The notes below the pieces were generated by a model. It was not told the DNA's origin, searched no databases, and saw only the letters and a program-made list of their open reading frames with translations. From CAWCJL01 sp963795775 (GTDB taxonomy: Bacteria; Acidobacteriota; Terriglobia; Terriglobales; Acidobacteriaceae): DNA of 64,000 nucleotides. Positions 50,711-62,000 of this stretch are shown here, piece after piece; within the stretch, counting starts at the first letter, position 1, and every line of letters starts with the position of its first letter. The stretch spans positions 496,001-560,000 of the forward strand of contig CAWCJL010000003.1 in NCBI GenBank assembly GCA_963795775.1, given 5' to 3'. The translations under genes were made by a program, and so were the position numbers.

Positions 50711-51021
50711 AAACGAACCTCCAGAGATCATTTCTTGGAGTTCCGGGCTTAACGGAGAAGCACTCGAGAGAGAACGAGCCCAAGTGCCGGCCAGGAGCCA
50801 AACCGCAGCCATGCTGCGGGAATGCTAGCGCATATCGAACTTACGCCGATTTTGCGCGGCCCATGCTGAAACGAAACTGTAACTGTCAAAAACCTCGACA
50901 GGCATGCGAAAGATACGACTCGAGAATCGTAACGCGGATAGTTGCCTTACCAACCTTTAGCGCGCCCACTTTGCGAAAGCTGGGCCCTGATAACAGGGCC
51001 CAAGGTATATCCTGACGTGCA
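50711..51021. other. Intergenic region between the two FG-GAP paralogues, with a hairpin
   Basis: About 310 bases upstream of the intact gene. A perfect 9-bp stem TGGGCCCTG (50981-50989)/CAGGGCCCA (50994-51002) lies 20 bases past the stop of the broken paralogue and may end its transcript, though the U-tract is poor. The rest should hold the promoter of the intact gene; nothing else is recognised. Confidence 0.45.
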
Positions 51022-53548
51022 TTACTTCGTGACCGGCGTCTTGTCTCCCGTGTTCAGCACCCGGGTGATGCCGTAGCTGTCGATGCCAATCAGATCGAGT
51101 GCGTGGTCCCCATTCACATCCAGCAGAATTCCTTCCTGAGAAGTAATTGGACGTATCCCACTGGACTCAGCGCTGAGCTTTCCCCCGCCAATCCCGTAGA
51201 TCACGGCAAAACCATCCCCAGTCGGCTTCCCGGGTCGCGCGAAACACCATATAGCAAAAATCAGATCCGGCCTGCCATCCCGGTTCACATCGCCCGCCAG
51301 GATCGGTCTCACGCATAAACGGCGACCAAGAGGGTAGACCATGAGCGGGCCGAAACTACCATTCCCATTTCCAAGACGTAAGTTAGTTGGTCCGCTTGGA
51401 GTGATATTGCTGGGCGAGCTGCTGGGGTGGGGAGAGGTAAAGATCAGGTCCAGTTTCCCATCGCCATTCATGTCCGCTATGGCAACCGCCGCCCGCAATA
51501 CCGGCGTTGGACGCCAGCTTCTGTCCTTCGCCGTGTATCCGCCCCTTCCGTCTCCCAGCAGAACATAGACATAAGCCTTGACCGAGGGTCACCGTCACCC
51601 ACCGTACCCACGGCCAGATCGGGCACACCATCCACGATTGAGGTCGCCGATCGCCATGATCTGCGGCACTCCGGTCAGCGTCGGGAGCGGAATCGGCGAT
51701 CGGAAACTCGCCTGTTCCCGTCCCTAACGCCACGCCCCAGTCACCGACCAGGTCGAGCTTCCCATCGCGGTTCACGTCCGCAAGGGCGACGAAATTAAAC
51801 CCGCTCACGGCGGGCGGCCCCAGCACGCTGAGGTTCATCGCTGGCTGGAAGGTCCCGTCGCCCCTGCCCAGCAGCACACTTAGATCTGCAGGGGCGCAGC
51901 CGGGGCAGGTGGAGGTGGCGAGCCATTCCGGAGAACGCGCTACCACCAGGTCGATCTTTCCATCTCCATTCACGTCGCCGGCGGCAATCATGCCCGTCGG
52001 CATGCCGATCGTGTATCTTTTGGGCGGATCGAAATATCCCTTGCCCGTGCCCGGGTACACCAGCACGGCCGCCTTTCTGGCAGTGGAATCCTGTACATAG
52101 CTTTCGGTTACGACCGCGATGTCCCCTGTGCCGTCTCCGTTGAAATCCCCGGCGACGATCGACCCAAGATCCATCGTTGTTTTCAGCCGTCGGCGCGGTC
52201 AGGGTCTGCCGCGCCGCGTGGAAGTTTCCCCTTCCATCATTGGTCACCAGTGCGTAGCCAGGAACGCTGGGCATCAGGAGATCCGGCGTGCCGTTTCTCC
52301 GTTGCACCAGCAGGGCTTGCCCGTAATCAATGCCGTTATAGCAGCACAGGAAGGCCATATAAGCCCGCGTTGTAGATCGTGGGGGGAGCCGACCGTTCCA
52401 TCTCCCTTGCCCGTATATACCTGCAACGTATTCCCTTCAAAGGGAGTTTCGAACGGCGTCGAGTTCACCAGCGAGATGTCGGGCTCGCCGTCTGCATTCA
52501 CATCTGTAACTGTCATGGCACGCGCGCCATACACGCTCGAAAAGTTGCCTCCACTGCGAAACGTGCCGTCTCCGTTCCCCAGCAGGATATGGCCCGGATT
52601 GTTTTGGGATCCTTGCGCGCGATTTTGCAGCGTCACCAGGTCGAGCTTGCCATCGCGATTCATATCGCCGACCGCAGCGATATCCGCATCGATGGAATAG
52701 ACGGCGCCGGCGGTGAATCCCGTGCCTCTCTCATTCAGATACACCTGGATGCCGATCCCCTTGTTACCTGTCAGGACCTTACCTGTCAGGACCACATCCG
52801 TGTAGCCGTCGCTGCTGAAATCGCGCGCCGCGAGATAGTAGCCGTCGCCGATCACTTTCCCTTGTGTGAATCGGCCGCTGCCATCGTTGATCCACGCCGT
52901 ATGCGTGGCCGGGAATGGCGCAAACCCAAATTCTTCCTTCGCATTTGTCGCGATGATGAGGTCGGGCTGGTTGTCCCTGTTCAGATCGACCACAACGTCA
53001 AGATGGGCAAACAGGTTGGCTCCCGCCACCACAGGACCTATCGCCTGGAACGTGCCGTCGCCTTTGCCGAGATAGACATTGAGCATGGAATTGCCGGCCG
53101 GATGCATGAGCCCGGACGGATTATCACCGGGGGCAGACGTGACGATCACCAGGTCCGGTCGCCCGTCACCATTCACGTCCGCCACCCGCACCGTGTCCGA
53201 TCCCTGCTGCAGGCCGGGGTCGAACGCCACCGGGATGCCGGTCAGCTTCGGCGTGTAGCTGCCGTCGGCCTGAGCCAGGAGCACAGCATATTCTTTTGGA
53301 AGGGGGAGCGGGTTCCCCTGCGCCGGGATCTGGCCCGGGGTGTAGTACCCGAGAATGTCCCGCCGGCCATCGGTATTGAAGTCCCCCACACCTAGGAGGC
53401 CATCAAAGCTCGATGCCGGGTAGGCACTCGTGCCGTTGACCTTGAGCTGGATGGGATTCACAAATTGATGGCTCGTTGGCGCCTGCCCGAACATGGGTAA
53501 CAACCAACCAAAGAGTACGGCCGCAATGCCAGGACAGAAAACCTTCAT
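51022..53548 (-). pseudogene. FG-GAP/VCBS-repeat paralogue broken by several frameshifts
   Basis: Start 53548 (MKVFCPGIAAVLFGWLL, a signal peptide) with GGAGG 8 bases upstream. Similarity to the neighbouring 801-aa protein continues across four overlapping frames: 53548-52274, 52358-51795, 52174-51383 and 51498-51022. Frame changes fall near 52380-52390 (a C6 run), 52340-52360, ~52165-52180, ~51590-51710 and ~51500-51600. The C-terminus ITRVLNTGDKTPVTK matches the paralogue. Restored, it would be ~835 residues. It is either a decaying duplicate or a region with repeated indel errors. Confidence 0.8.
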
Positions 53549-54029
53549 AAAGCTCACCTCCGGAATGGGGAAGGGAGATCGGAACGGCTGGATGGCTCCG
53601 GATAGAAGAGGCGAGCCTTGCGGGAGGAGTAGGCTCCGGATCCAGAGCAGAAATGCCGCAAACGATCAGGCTTCAGCACGCCGGACTGCGCCGGCTCAAT
53701 GCGGCGATGATTGTACGCCAGCGACTCCCGACTCCAGTCAACCGGCATGCGATGAGCGGCGCCTGCGGTGCACTCCCGGAGCCATGGAGCGAACGGAAAG
53801 CAGAAAGAGATCCCTTGGCGTATCAATTCCTCTGATCTGCCACAATAGAAATAGGGCATCCACCGGGCCAACCCCGGCGGACACTCACTATCCTGCTAAG
53901 TCCTTTCGCGAGAGGACTTTGCGTGTAACTCGTTTGATTGGAGGACTTTAGCCGGCCACCCCCGGGCTAAGTCCAATCCTGAGAGGACTTTAGTTCAAAA
54001 GTCCGGGGGGGGTGGGGGTCCCCCCCGCT
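53549..54029. other. Intergenic region with nested inverted repeats and G/C homopolymers
   Basis: About 480 bases without a supportable gene. At 53898-53919 lies AAGTCCT-(8)-AGGACTT. GGACTTTAGCC (53943-53953) faces GGGCTAAGTCC (53964-53974), which overlaps AAGTCC-(10)-GGACTT (53969-53990). At 54005-54026 a G8-T-G5-T-C7 tract can fold on itself. The promoter of the broken FG-GAP gene must lie at the left end. The homopolymers make base counts here unreliable. Confidence 0.6.
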
Positions 54030-55664
54030 TCAGATTCCTCGTGGCGTCTGCCCGCCCACGCGCTCCGCATTCGTCAGCTTCTCCGCCACCGACTTCGCCT
54101 GCGTGAAGAGATACAGGTAGTCCGGGCCGCCTGCCTTGGAGTCCGTGCCCGACATATTGAAGCCGCCAAAGGGGTGTGCCCCCACCATGGCGCCGGTGCT
54201 CTTGCGATTGAAGTAAAGATTGCCGACATGGAACACCTGCCGCGCGCGGTCCAGCTTTTCGCGCGAGCCGGAATACACCGAACCGGTCAGTCCATACTCG
54301 GTGTTATTCGCTACCTCAAGCGCCTGGCCGTAGTCCCGCACCGGGATGACCGCGAGCACCGGCCCGAAGATCTCTTCCTGCGCGATGCGTGCCTTCGGCG
54401 CCACGTCCGCGAAGACCGTCGGCTGGATGTAGAAGCCGCCTTCCGCCGTTTTGACCGCATTGCCGCCGGCGAGTAGCCGGCCCTCGGCCTTGCCGATCTC
54501 GATATAGCCGAGGATCGATTCCATGGCGCCCTGGTTCACCACCGGCCCCATATACACGTTTTTGAGTGGATCGCCGACCTTCAACTGCCCAACGCGTTCT
54601 TGTAGCCGCTCCAGGAACGATTGATAGATCGGCTCTTCCACGATGGCGCGGGAACACGCCGAGCACTTCTGGCCGCTGAAGCCGAATGCGGAAGCGACCA
54701 CGCCTTCGACGGCGGCGTCGATGTCCGCATCCGCGCTGACGACGATCGAGTCCTTGCCGCCCATTTCGAGCACGGTCCGCTTGATCCAGATCTGCCCCGG
54801 CTGGTTCCGCGCCGCGCGCTCGTGGATGTCCAGGCCGACCTCCTTGGAACCGGTGAAGGCGATAAAGCGCGTCTTCGGATGCTCAACGATGGCGTTGCCA
54901 AAGGTAGCGCCCGAGCCGGGGCAGAAGTTCACCACCCCCGGCGGCATCCCCGCCTCTTCAAGCACATCCACAAACCGCGCCGCAATCGTCGGCGCATCAC
55001 TCGAAGGCTTCAGGATGACGGTGTTTCCGCAAACAATCGCCGCCGCCGTCATGCCCGCCATGATCGCGAACGGAAAATTCCATGGCGGAATCACGGCACC
55101 CACCCCAAGCGGGATGTAGAGCAGTTCGTTTCGCTCACCCGGGTACTGGATCGGAGTGGTGCTTCGCGCCAGCCGCAGCGCTTCCCGCGCGTAAAACTCG
55201 AGGAAGTCGATCGTCTCCGCCACATCCGCATCGGCCTCGACCCAGTTCTTCCCTACCTCGTAGGTCAGCCAGGCGCAGAACTCAAACTTGCGCGTGCGAA
55301 TGATGTCCGCTGCGTTCAGCAGCAGGGACGCCCGCTCCTCCGGCGACACGTATTGCCAGGTCTCAAAGGCCTTGAGCGCCGCGGCCATGGCCTGCTCGGC
55401 GTGTTCCGCGCCCGCCTTCTGGTGTACGCCCACCACCTGGGCCGGACGCGCCGGGTTCAGCGAGCGGATCTTGCCGCTGGTGCGGACCCGCTCGCCGCCG
55501 ATCACCAGGTCGTACTCACGGCCCAGCAGGTCGCCCACATGGACCAGCGCCTGCTGCATCGCGTGTTCGTTCTGCCGGTCTGAGAAGTCAGTAAACGGCT
55601 CGTTCCGGAATGCGCCCTTGGGCGCAACCGGCTGGATCACGGTGGAGATATCTGCGGTCGCCAT
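54030..55664 (-). CDS. pruA: L-glutamate gamma-semialdehyde dehydrogenase (P5C dehydrogenase)
   Basis: A 544-residue aldehyde dehydrogenase that oxidises glutamate semialdehyde (from proline or ornithine) to glutamate. The catalytic Cys is in FGFSGQKCSACSRA, the general-base Glu in VLEMGGKDSIVV, and the NAD site is FIAFTGSKEVG. The RNEPFTDFSD N-terminus and overall length are those of PruA/RocA and not of generic ALDHs. It follows the GH39 gene by 6 bases and is the last gene of a minus-strand cluster. No proline dehydrogenase gene is adjacent. Confidence 0.9.
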   Translation of the reverse strand: MATADISTVIQPVAPKGAFRNEPFTDFSDRQNEHAMQQALVHVGDLLGREYDLVIGGERVRTSGKIRSLNPARPAQVVGVHQKAGAEHAEQAMAAALKAFETWQYVSPEERASLLLNAADIIRTRKFEFCAWLTYEVGKNWVEADADVAETIDFLEFYAREALRLARSTTPIQYPGERNELLYIPLGVGAVIPPWNFPFAIMAGMTAAAIVCGNTVILKPSSDAPTIAARFVDVLEEAGMPPGVVNFCPGSGATFGNAIVEHPKTRFIAFTGSKEVGLDIHERAARNQPGQIWIKRTVLEMGGKDSIVVSADADIDAAVEGVVASAFGFSGQKCSACSRAIVEEPIYQSFLERLQERVGQLKVGDPLKNVYMGPVVNQGAMESILGYIEIGKAEGRLLAGGNAVKTAEGGFYIQPTVFADVAPKARIAQEEIFGPVLAVIPVRDYGQALEVANNTEYGLTGSVYSGSREKLDRARQVFHVGNLYFNRKSTGAMVGAHPFGGFNMSGTDSKAGGPDYLYLFTQAKSVAEKLTNAERVGGQTPRGI

Positions 55665-55670
55665 AACCAG

Positions 55671-57356
55671 CTAGTGTACCGGCTCCAGGCGCAGCAGGTA
55701 TACACCCTGCCGCGGCAGATCGAGACTCACCGTGGCCGTCCCCGCTTTCACCTGCACACCGGTCAGCGGCGTGGCTTTGAGCTCTGCGCTTTGCTGAAGG
55801 CGCCTGGTTTGCTCCGGCGTCAGCGTCTGCGGGCTGCCCATCTGCTGCCATGCGGTGTACGCGTTTGCGTGCTCCGCGTCCATGCGGAACTGCGTTACGC
55901 GCACCGCCTTCCGCGAAAGGCCTTTCACCTGGAGCTGTACCTGTGCCGGGGGCGCCGGCACATCGTCATCATGATAATTCCACAGCAGCACCTCGATGCC
56001 ATGCGCGCCGCGGGTGGCCACCGCGTTCACGTCCGGCTCCCCGGTCACGCTGCGACGCAGCACCTCCTGCAGCGGCTGGGCGCCTGTGCTTTGGGTGCTG
56101 ATCCACTCCCCGTCCAGCATGCCGAGCATGCGAAAGACATTCAGCACCGGCTTGTCGATGCCGTTGGTCGCCAGTTCGCGAAAGCCGGCAAACGGTGGCT
56201 GGTTCTCGAACTCGAAGGCCCAGGTAACCGCTCCCTTGACCGGCACGCCTTGCATGCGCGCCAACGCATAGGTGCGCGCAATCGCTTCCGCCACGCTTAC
56301 GCCATAGAGCGCGCCGTTGCGGTAGCCGTTCTGCGGACCGCGGCAGGCAGCGCAGCCTTCCGGATCACTTTCGCCCAGAATCACCGGAGTGTTCTTCCAC
56401 TGCGGGAAGGAGGCCACGATCTCCAGCCCACGCTCTACGGAGCGCAGTTGCGCGCCGACGTTCATGCGCACGTGGCCCTCTTGGAAGGTCGGGCTGCCCT
56501 TGGGATGGAAGCTGATGAAGTCCAGCGGTGCTCCGCGAGCGCCGGTCGCGGCATTGGTTCCGGTCGCACAATGCTCCAGGAACTGCCGTAGAAACGCGGC
56601 TGCCTTATCGTTCGCCGGTCCGGTGCTCTCCGGACCACCGATTGTGGCGTGCGGAAGCTCCTTGCGAATGGCAGCGGTGGTCACATCGTAGAGCCGGTCA
56701 TATTCCTCCGGTGTACCGTGCCAGTACGCAATATCCGGCTCGTTCCAAACCTCCCACAGCCAGCCATCCACCCCCGCCCCGTAGCGCTGGTGCAAATGCC
56801 GCACCCACGCTGTCACCAGGGCGCTCCACTTGCCGTAATCGCGCGGCGGATACGACCAGCCGGTGAAGACATCTCCCTTTGGGAAGTTGTGGCGATAAGG
56901 CTCCGGGTGGGTGGATAGTGCCTCAGGCATAAAGCCCACTTCCACCAGCGGACGCACGTGTGCATCCCGCAGCGCGTCGAAGATGCGGTCCGTGATGGTC
57001 CAGTTGTAGACCGGCGATCCATCGGGCCGCTCCGTGTAGGCGTTGGTCGACCCCCACTTCAGCGAGGCATCGCCATTGCCCGTGGTGAGCAGGTTGTGCA
57101 TGCGGAAGTAAACCGGCACGGGACTCAGGGCCGAAAGCTCGTGCAGCAGCTTCTGGCCATTCGGCGCATACACATAATTCGGCTCGTCCGCGCCGAAGTA
57201 GTTCCAGATCGGCTTGTACGCGCCCTCGGTCTTTGCCGCATCGACGGTGATCACCACCGGAGTCTCCGCGCGGGAGTAGACCGGACCCACGCCAGCCAGC
57301 AGTAACAGAATCGAGACACGGAGAAAGATCGCAAGCCGCCACTGGTTTCGCAACAT
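55671..57356 (-). CDS. GH39-like glycoside hydrolase (beta-xylosidase family), exported
   Basis: A 561-residue protein; start 57356 (MLRNQWRLAIFLRVSILLLLAG) gives a signal peptide and avoids overlap with the upstream gene. The (beta/alpha)8 barrel shows the acid/base motif WEVWNEPDIAYW and a candidate nucleophile Glu in ILGESDPEG, both as in GH39. A C-terminal beta-sandwich (EVLLWNYHDDD, VKGLSRKAVRVTQF) follows. Beta-xylosidase is the commonest activity, but alpha-L-iduronidase and others occur. It lies in a cluster with an AsmA-like protein and a GH18-NodB-GT2 fusion. Confidence 0.8.
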   Translation of the reverse strand: MLRNQWRLAIFLRVSILLLLAGVGPVYSRAETPVVITVDAAKTEGAYKPIWNYFGADEPNYVYAPNGQKLLHELSALSPVPVYFRMHNLLTTGNGDASLKWGSTNAYTERPDGSPVYNWTITDRIFDALRDAHVRPLVEVGFMPEALSTHPEPYRHNFPKGDVFTGWSYPPRDYGKWSALVTAWVRHLHQRYGAGVDGWLWEVWNEPDIAYWHGTPEEYDRLYDVTTAAIRKELPHATIGGPESTGPANDKAAAFLRQFLEHCATGTNAATGARGAPLDFISFHPKGSPTFQEGHVRMNVGAQLRSVERGLEIVASFPQWKNTPVILGESDPEGCAACRGPQNGYRNGALYGVSVAEAIARTYALARMQGVPVKGAVTWAFEFENQPPFAGFRELATNGIDKPVLNVFRMLGMLDGEWISTQSTGAQPLQEVLRRSVTGEPDVNAVATRGAHGIEVLLWNYHDDDVPAPPAQVQLQVKGLSRKAVRVTQFRMDAEHANAYTAWQQMGSPQTLTPEQTRRLQQSAELKATPLTGVQVKAGTATVSLDLPRQGVYLLRLEPVH

Positions 57357-57406
57357 GGGCAGAAGGCTACCACCTCGGGCGAGCCGATTCTGCTGCAGAA
57401 TCGCGA

Positions 57407-59017
57407 TCAATGCGGTTTGGAGTAAGGATGATCCCAGAGCCATTGCATGCGCTTGTGTTTATCACCGGAGTGGAGATCGAGACCGAAGTGCGGACTCGCA
57501 TGCGTGCCGCTAATGGTGACCGGGATCACCGTTCCGGCGCCCGGCTTCTGAAAGATGGGATCGAATGGCTTCAGCAGAAGTCCCTTCCATCCGCCGACGA
57601 TATTCGAGAGCTTGGCCTGCAAACGCACATGCCCGAACATGTCGAACTGATTGCCGTCGAGGGTATACACCCCGTTCAGAAGAATCTCCGCACCGGGCAC
57701 GCGATATTGCAGATCGTGCAGCAACAGCCGGCCTCCACCCAGTCGGAACCGGCCTTGCATACTGGAGGTGCGCGTTATGAAGTTCGGATCCTTGGCCTCG
57801 CGTTTCGCCTTGTCGGGATCGCCCTGCGAGCGCAGGCTCAGCTCGTCCACCTTGCTTTGGACCGCTGGATTCGTGAAGCGGACCTGGCGCACCTGGAAAC
57901 TGCCATCCAGCTTGAGCTTCTCGGGCACACGCACCGCGCCGGGAGGCACCTCCAGCAGCGTATGCAGTTGTGCATCACCCCGCATCACCGGCGGATTCGT
58001 CTTCACTCCAAGCGTCAGCAGGTCTTCAATGCGCGCCTCGTCCAGCGTGACATCCAGAAAAGTGTGGTGTCCCTTACCCGGCTCGTTCACCACGTATCCC
58101 TTCGCGGTCAGCCTGGTGTGCAGGAACTCGCCATGCACTGGCTGGAGATAGGTGTCCCCGTTCAGCCCGTCCACAATCGCGTGGAACTGCGTCGTCAGGT
58201 GCACGGGATGGCCGCTCACATCCACGCTGAAATTGGGCGTGTCCGTGGTGCCATCCACTGCGATGCGGTCCAGCGTGCCGGAGTATTTGCCTGTGGACGA
58301 GAGCATGCCGCCGATGCCCTTGATAGAGTTCAGGTCCGCATGCGTGAAGCTATACGTTCCATCGACCGGACTGCTGCCCGGGTCGAGCGTCCGATAGGGC
58401 CCGAAATGGCCGGAGCTCTGCACATCGCCGACCGGCTTGGGAATGGTGAGCACCGCGTTGAACTCCATCGGCCTGGCTGCGCCCACGGAGTGCAGGCGGA
58501 GCTCGCGGATATCAAACTGCTTCGGCAGCTTGCCGGGCTCGTCCGTATCGATTACGAGTTGCGCGTTCCGGCACACGATCTCCCCGACGACAATGCGCGC
58601 GCCCTTCTTCTCCTGCTTCTGCTCGCTGTGCTCATCGCGCAATTGCTTCCGCTCGGATTTCGGCGGCACGTGAATCCTGAGCCCCGACACGTCTACGGAC
58701 TGCACGTGCGTTGGCGTGCGCAGAAGTCCGAACCAGCCGCTGTGAAAGGTGAAGCTGTCCACTGCGAAGGCCGGCACGCTGCTCTTCATGCCGTTTGGGT
58801 AAAGCTTCAGTCCGCCGCCCTGCACTTCGAATCCGTGCAGCACGGCGACATGAAAGCTGGCCAGCTCCACCCGGCTGTCAAAGCGCGAGGCAAGCGTCTG
58901 CATCACGCGCTTGCGCAGGATGGGCTCTGCACGTTTCAGGGCGATGAGAAATGCCGTCAGCGTGACCACCGCCGCAACCAGGAGCCCGATCCCGATTCGC
59001 TTCCATACTCGTTTCAT
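57407..59017 (-). CDS. AsmA-like inner-membrane-anchored protein
   Basis: A 536-residue protein with an N-terminal signal anchor (IGIGLLVAAVVTLTAFLIAL) and a long beta-rich periplasmic region of the AsmA/TamB type; the C-terminal block GTVIPVTISGTHASPHFGLDL is characteristic. Lys/Glu-rich linker residues ~120-140 break the repeat. AsmA-like proteins bridge the inner and outer membranes in lipid transport or envelope homeostasis. It lies 41 bases after the polysaccharide fusion gene and 50 bases before the GH39 gene. Confidence 0.75.
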   Translation of the reverse strand: MKRVWKRIGIGLLVAAVVTLTAFLIALKRAEPILRKRVMQTLASRFDSRVELASFHVAVLHGFEVQGGGLKLYPNGMKSSVPAFAVDSFTFHSGWFGLLRTPTHVQSVDVSGLRIHVPPKSERKQLRDEHSEQKQEKKGARIVVGEIVCRNAQLVIDTDEPGKLPKQFDIRELRLHSVGAARPMEFNAVLTIPKPVGDVQSSGHFGPYRTLDPGSSPVDGTYSFTHADLNSIKGIGGMLSSTGKYSGTLDRIAVDGTTDTPNFSVDVSGHPVHLTTQFHAIVDGLNGDTYLQPVHGEFLHTRLTAKGYVVNEPGKGHHTFLDVTLDEARIEDLLTLGVKTNPPVMRGDAQLHTLLEVPPGAVRVPEKLKLDGSFQVRQVRFTNPAVQSKVDELSLRSQGDPDKAKREAKDPNFITRTSSMQGRFRLGGGRLLLHDLQYRVPGAEILLNGVYTLDGNQFDMFGHVRLQAKLSNIVGGWKGLLLKPFDPIFQKPGAGTVIPVTISGTHASPHFGLDLHSGDKHKRMQWLWDHPYSKPH

Positions 59018-59058
59018 CGGTCAACCCACCGCGGCTGCTGCCTGCCTAGAATATGTAA

Positions 59059-62000
59059 CTATCGTGCTGCCGTAATGCGCTCGGTTTGCTGTGACATCTG
59101 CGCCGTCCGCTCCAGCTTGTCCCAGTTGAAGGGGCGCCCGTCAATGGCGCGCTTCACCGTCCGGAAGAGCACAATCGAAAACACCTGGCGGTAGGCGAAG
59201 CGCTGCAGCCAGATGTGAAACAGCAGCCACTTGTCACCCTTGCTTGCGGGGTGACGCCGCTCCAGCGAAAACGCCAGGGCCGAGGTGATGAAGTCAATGA
59301 CCAGGAAGGCGAGGAAGTAGACCAGCAGCTTGTGGAAGTTTGCTGCGCTGGCAGCTTCCGGATGGAAGTGCCGGTCCACCAGGTAGTGAATGGTGCCGGC
59401 AACAAACATCAGGTCAATGAAGGGCGAGACCAGCGGCAGCAGAATCTGGAAGATCACGATATTGGGAAGTGCAAACAGGCCCATCGCCCGATGCTTGAGA
59501 AACGCGCGCTTGTGCTTGGAAACAGCCTGCAGCGTACCAAAAGACCAGCGGAAACGCTGCCGCATCAGCCCGCGGGCATTCACCGGAGCCTCCGTAAAGG
59601 CGAGGGAGCGATCTTCGTAGATCACCTTGTAACCCTGCTCAAGCAGGTTCATGGTCAGGTCCGCATCTTCCGCCACGGTGTTGGCGGGATAGCCTCCACC
59701 GGTGCGGACGGCGTCCGTTCTCCACGCGCCAATGGCGCCCGGCACCACCGTGACCACGTCAAACAGATCGAGCGCACGCCGCTCGAAGTTCTGGCTGGTG
59801 ATGTACTCGAGCGCCTGCCAGCGTGTCCACAGGTTGACGCGGTTGCCCACCTTCGCATTCCCGGCCACCGCGCCCACCTGCGGGTCGGCGAAGTGGCACA
59901 CCAGCTTCGAGATCGCATCTGATGCAATCACCGTATCGGCGTCGATGCCGACGTAGTACTCTTCCTCGATCTGCGCGACCGCGAAGTTCAGCGCCTCCGC
60001 CTTGCCCGCGTTCGGTTTGGTAAGCACCTGCAGGCGGCCTGCGGCGATCTCGTCGGGATACGCGGCGCGCGCTACCTCGAGCGTGCGGTCCGTTGATCCG
60101 TCGTCGATCACAATCGCCCGCAGGTTCGGGTAGTCCGATAGCAGCACCGAACGGATGGTGCGCACGATCACCTTTTCCTCGTTGTAAGCCGGGATCAACA
60201 CCGCAACTCGCGGCAAGAATCCGCCCGGCACGACCGGCACCTTGCGCTTGCGCAGACGATCGATGAGGGCAAATAGCCCAACCAGTATCAGACGCGCACT
60301 CATCAGCACGTCACCCACGAAGAACACCGTGACCACGAAGCGGCTGAAGAAGGCGAAGAGGAAAAACGCCACCGAGTCCACGCGCGCCTGCCACTGCTCA
60401 TTGGGAGATAGCGGCGGCATCACCTCGGCCGTGGTCTTGCCCATCAGCGCGGACACTGGGACGATCTGGAATCCGCGGGCGCGCAACGCATCGATCAAAA
60501 CCGGAAGCGCAGCCACCGTCGGCGAGCGGTCTCCACCGCCGTCATGCAGCAGGATCACCGACCCGCGCAGTTGCGGCTTGGTCTTCATCGCGTTGAGTTG
60601 TGAGAAAACGCTGCCAACGATCTCCTGCGGCGTTTTGCGCGGATGCTCGTCCCAGTCGGAGGTGTCAATCTTGTTGCCAACGATGATGTAACCCATCTGC
60701 TGAATGCGATACGCAGGCGCAGCCTGGTCGTTGGTGTCCGGCTCCTGGTCGATCGAATACGGCGGCCGGAAATAGAGCGGCCGCACGCCCAGCTTGCTGG
60801 CGAACAGCCGCTCCGTCAGATTGAGCTCCAGCATCAATTGCCGCGGCGTGATCTCGCTGATATCGGGATGGGTGAAGGTGTGGTTGCCGATCTCGTGGCC
60901 TTCACGAACATAGCGGCGCAGCAGTCCGACGTTGTTCTGCGCCTGCTCCCCAATCACCATGAAGGTGGCCTTCACGTCCTTCGCTTTCAGGATGTCCAGG
61001 ATCTTCGGCGTCCACTTGGGATCGGGCCCATCGTCAAAGCTCAGAGCCACCCTGTCAGGATGGTAGCCGTAGTACTCCAGCGTGTACGGCTGGGGATACG
61101 TGACCATGTGCTCATCCGTGATGGTCTCGTTCTCCGCGTCCATGCTGATGGTGCGGGAGCCGGAGTGCGGCACGCCGGTGATGCGCAGAATGTCGCCTTC
61201 ACCTTCGCTGTTCACATCCGCGCCGGAGGGCACCTTCTCGAGTGTAGTTTGCCCATTGGGCGTGTTGGGGCGATCCCATATGTTCCAGAGCGTCGGATCC
61301 TCGGAGCCCAGCACCCACAGCGCAAAAGTCTGCAGCCCCATCGCACGCGCAGCACGCAACTCGTTGAAGGCGGTCACGGCATCGAGCATCCAGACCTGGT
61401 GCCGGACGTGCGCGTCTTCGTCGTCGTAGGCAAAATGCGGATTCAACTCATCGCCCGCCAAACGAAGATCGGCCTCGGCATCGTTGGCGGTCTGCCACGC
61501 GTCCTGCACTGATTCCGCCTGCACATCCAGGACCTTCGGGGGCGTCTTGCCATGCTTGTCCGGCAGCGGCACCGTCCAGTCGTAGGCGTAGTTGCCGATC
61601 GCGCAGATCAGCTTGTTCTTAGGGACGTCCTTGAGCACACGGCGCAGGTTGTTTTCAAACCAGTCCTGCGAGGCGATGGGGCCGGGTGGGGACGTGTTCT
61701 CGTGCTCGTCATAGTTCATCAGCACGATTCCATCGGTGTGCGCTGACAGAAACCTGAAATGCGCATCGTCGGCTGCCGATGCAGTGTTGACGTAGAGCCG
61801 CAGGTTCCGCGGATGCAGCGCATCGTAGAGGCCGGCGATGAAGGCTTCATAGCCCGCGCTTGCATTCTCCGGAACATCTTCGAAATCGAGCGAGATGCCG
61901 CCGTAGTTGGGGTTTGCCGCCAGGAAGCGCAGGATTTGCGTGGTCAGGTTGGCACGCGCTCCGGGGTCATTGACCATGGTGCCGATCACTGCGTCCCAGT

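Noticed and set aside
53554..53871. A 105-residue minus-strand frame upstream of the broken FG-GAP gene
   Set aside because: No similarity, no ribosome binding site, and it occupies the region expected to hold the promoter.
57410..59194. A 594-residue plus-strand frame opposite the AsmA-like gene
   Set aside because: It is a basic low-complexity product, antisense to a gene with signal anchor and AsmA-type C-terminus; no start-site support.
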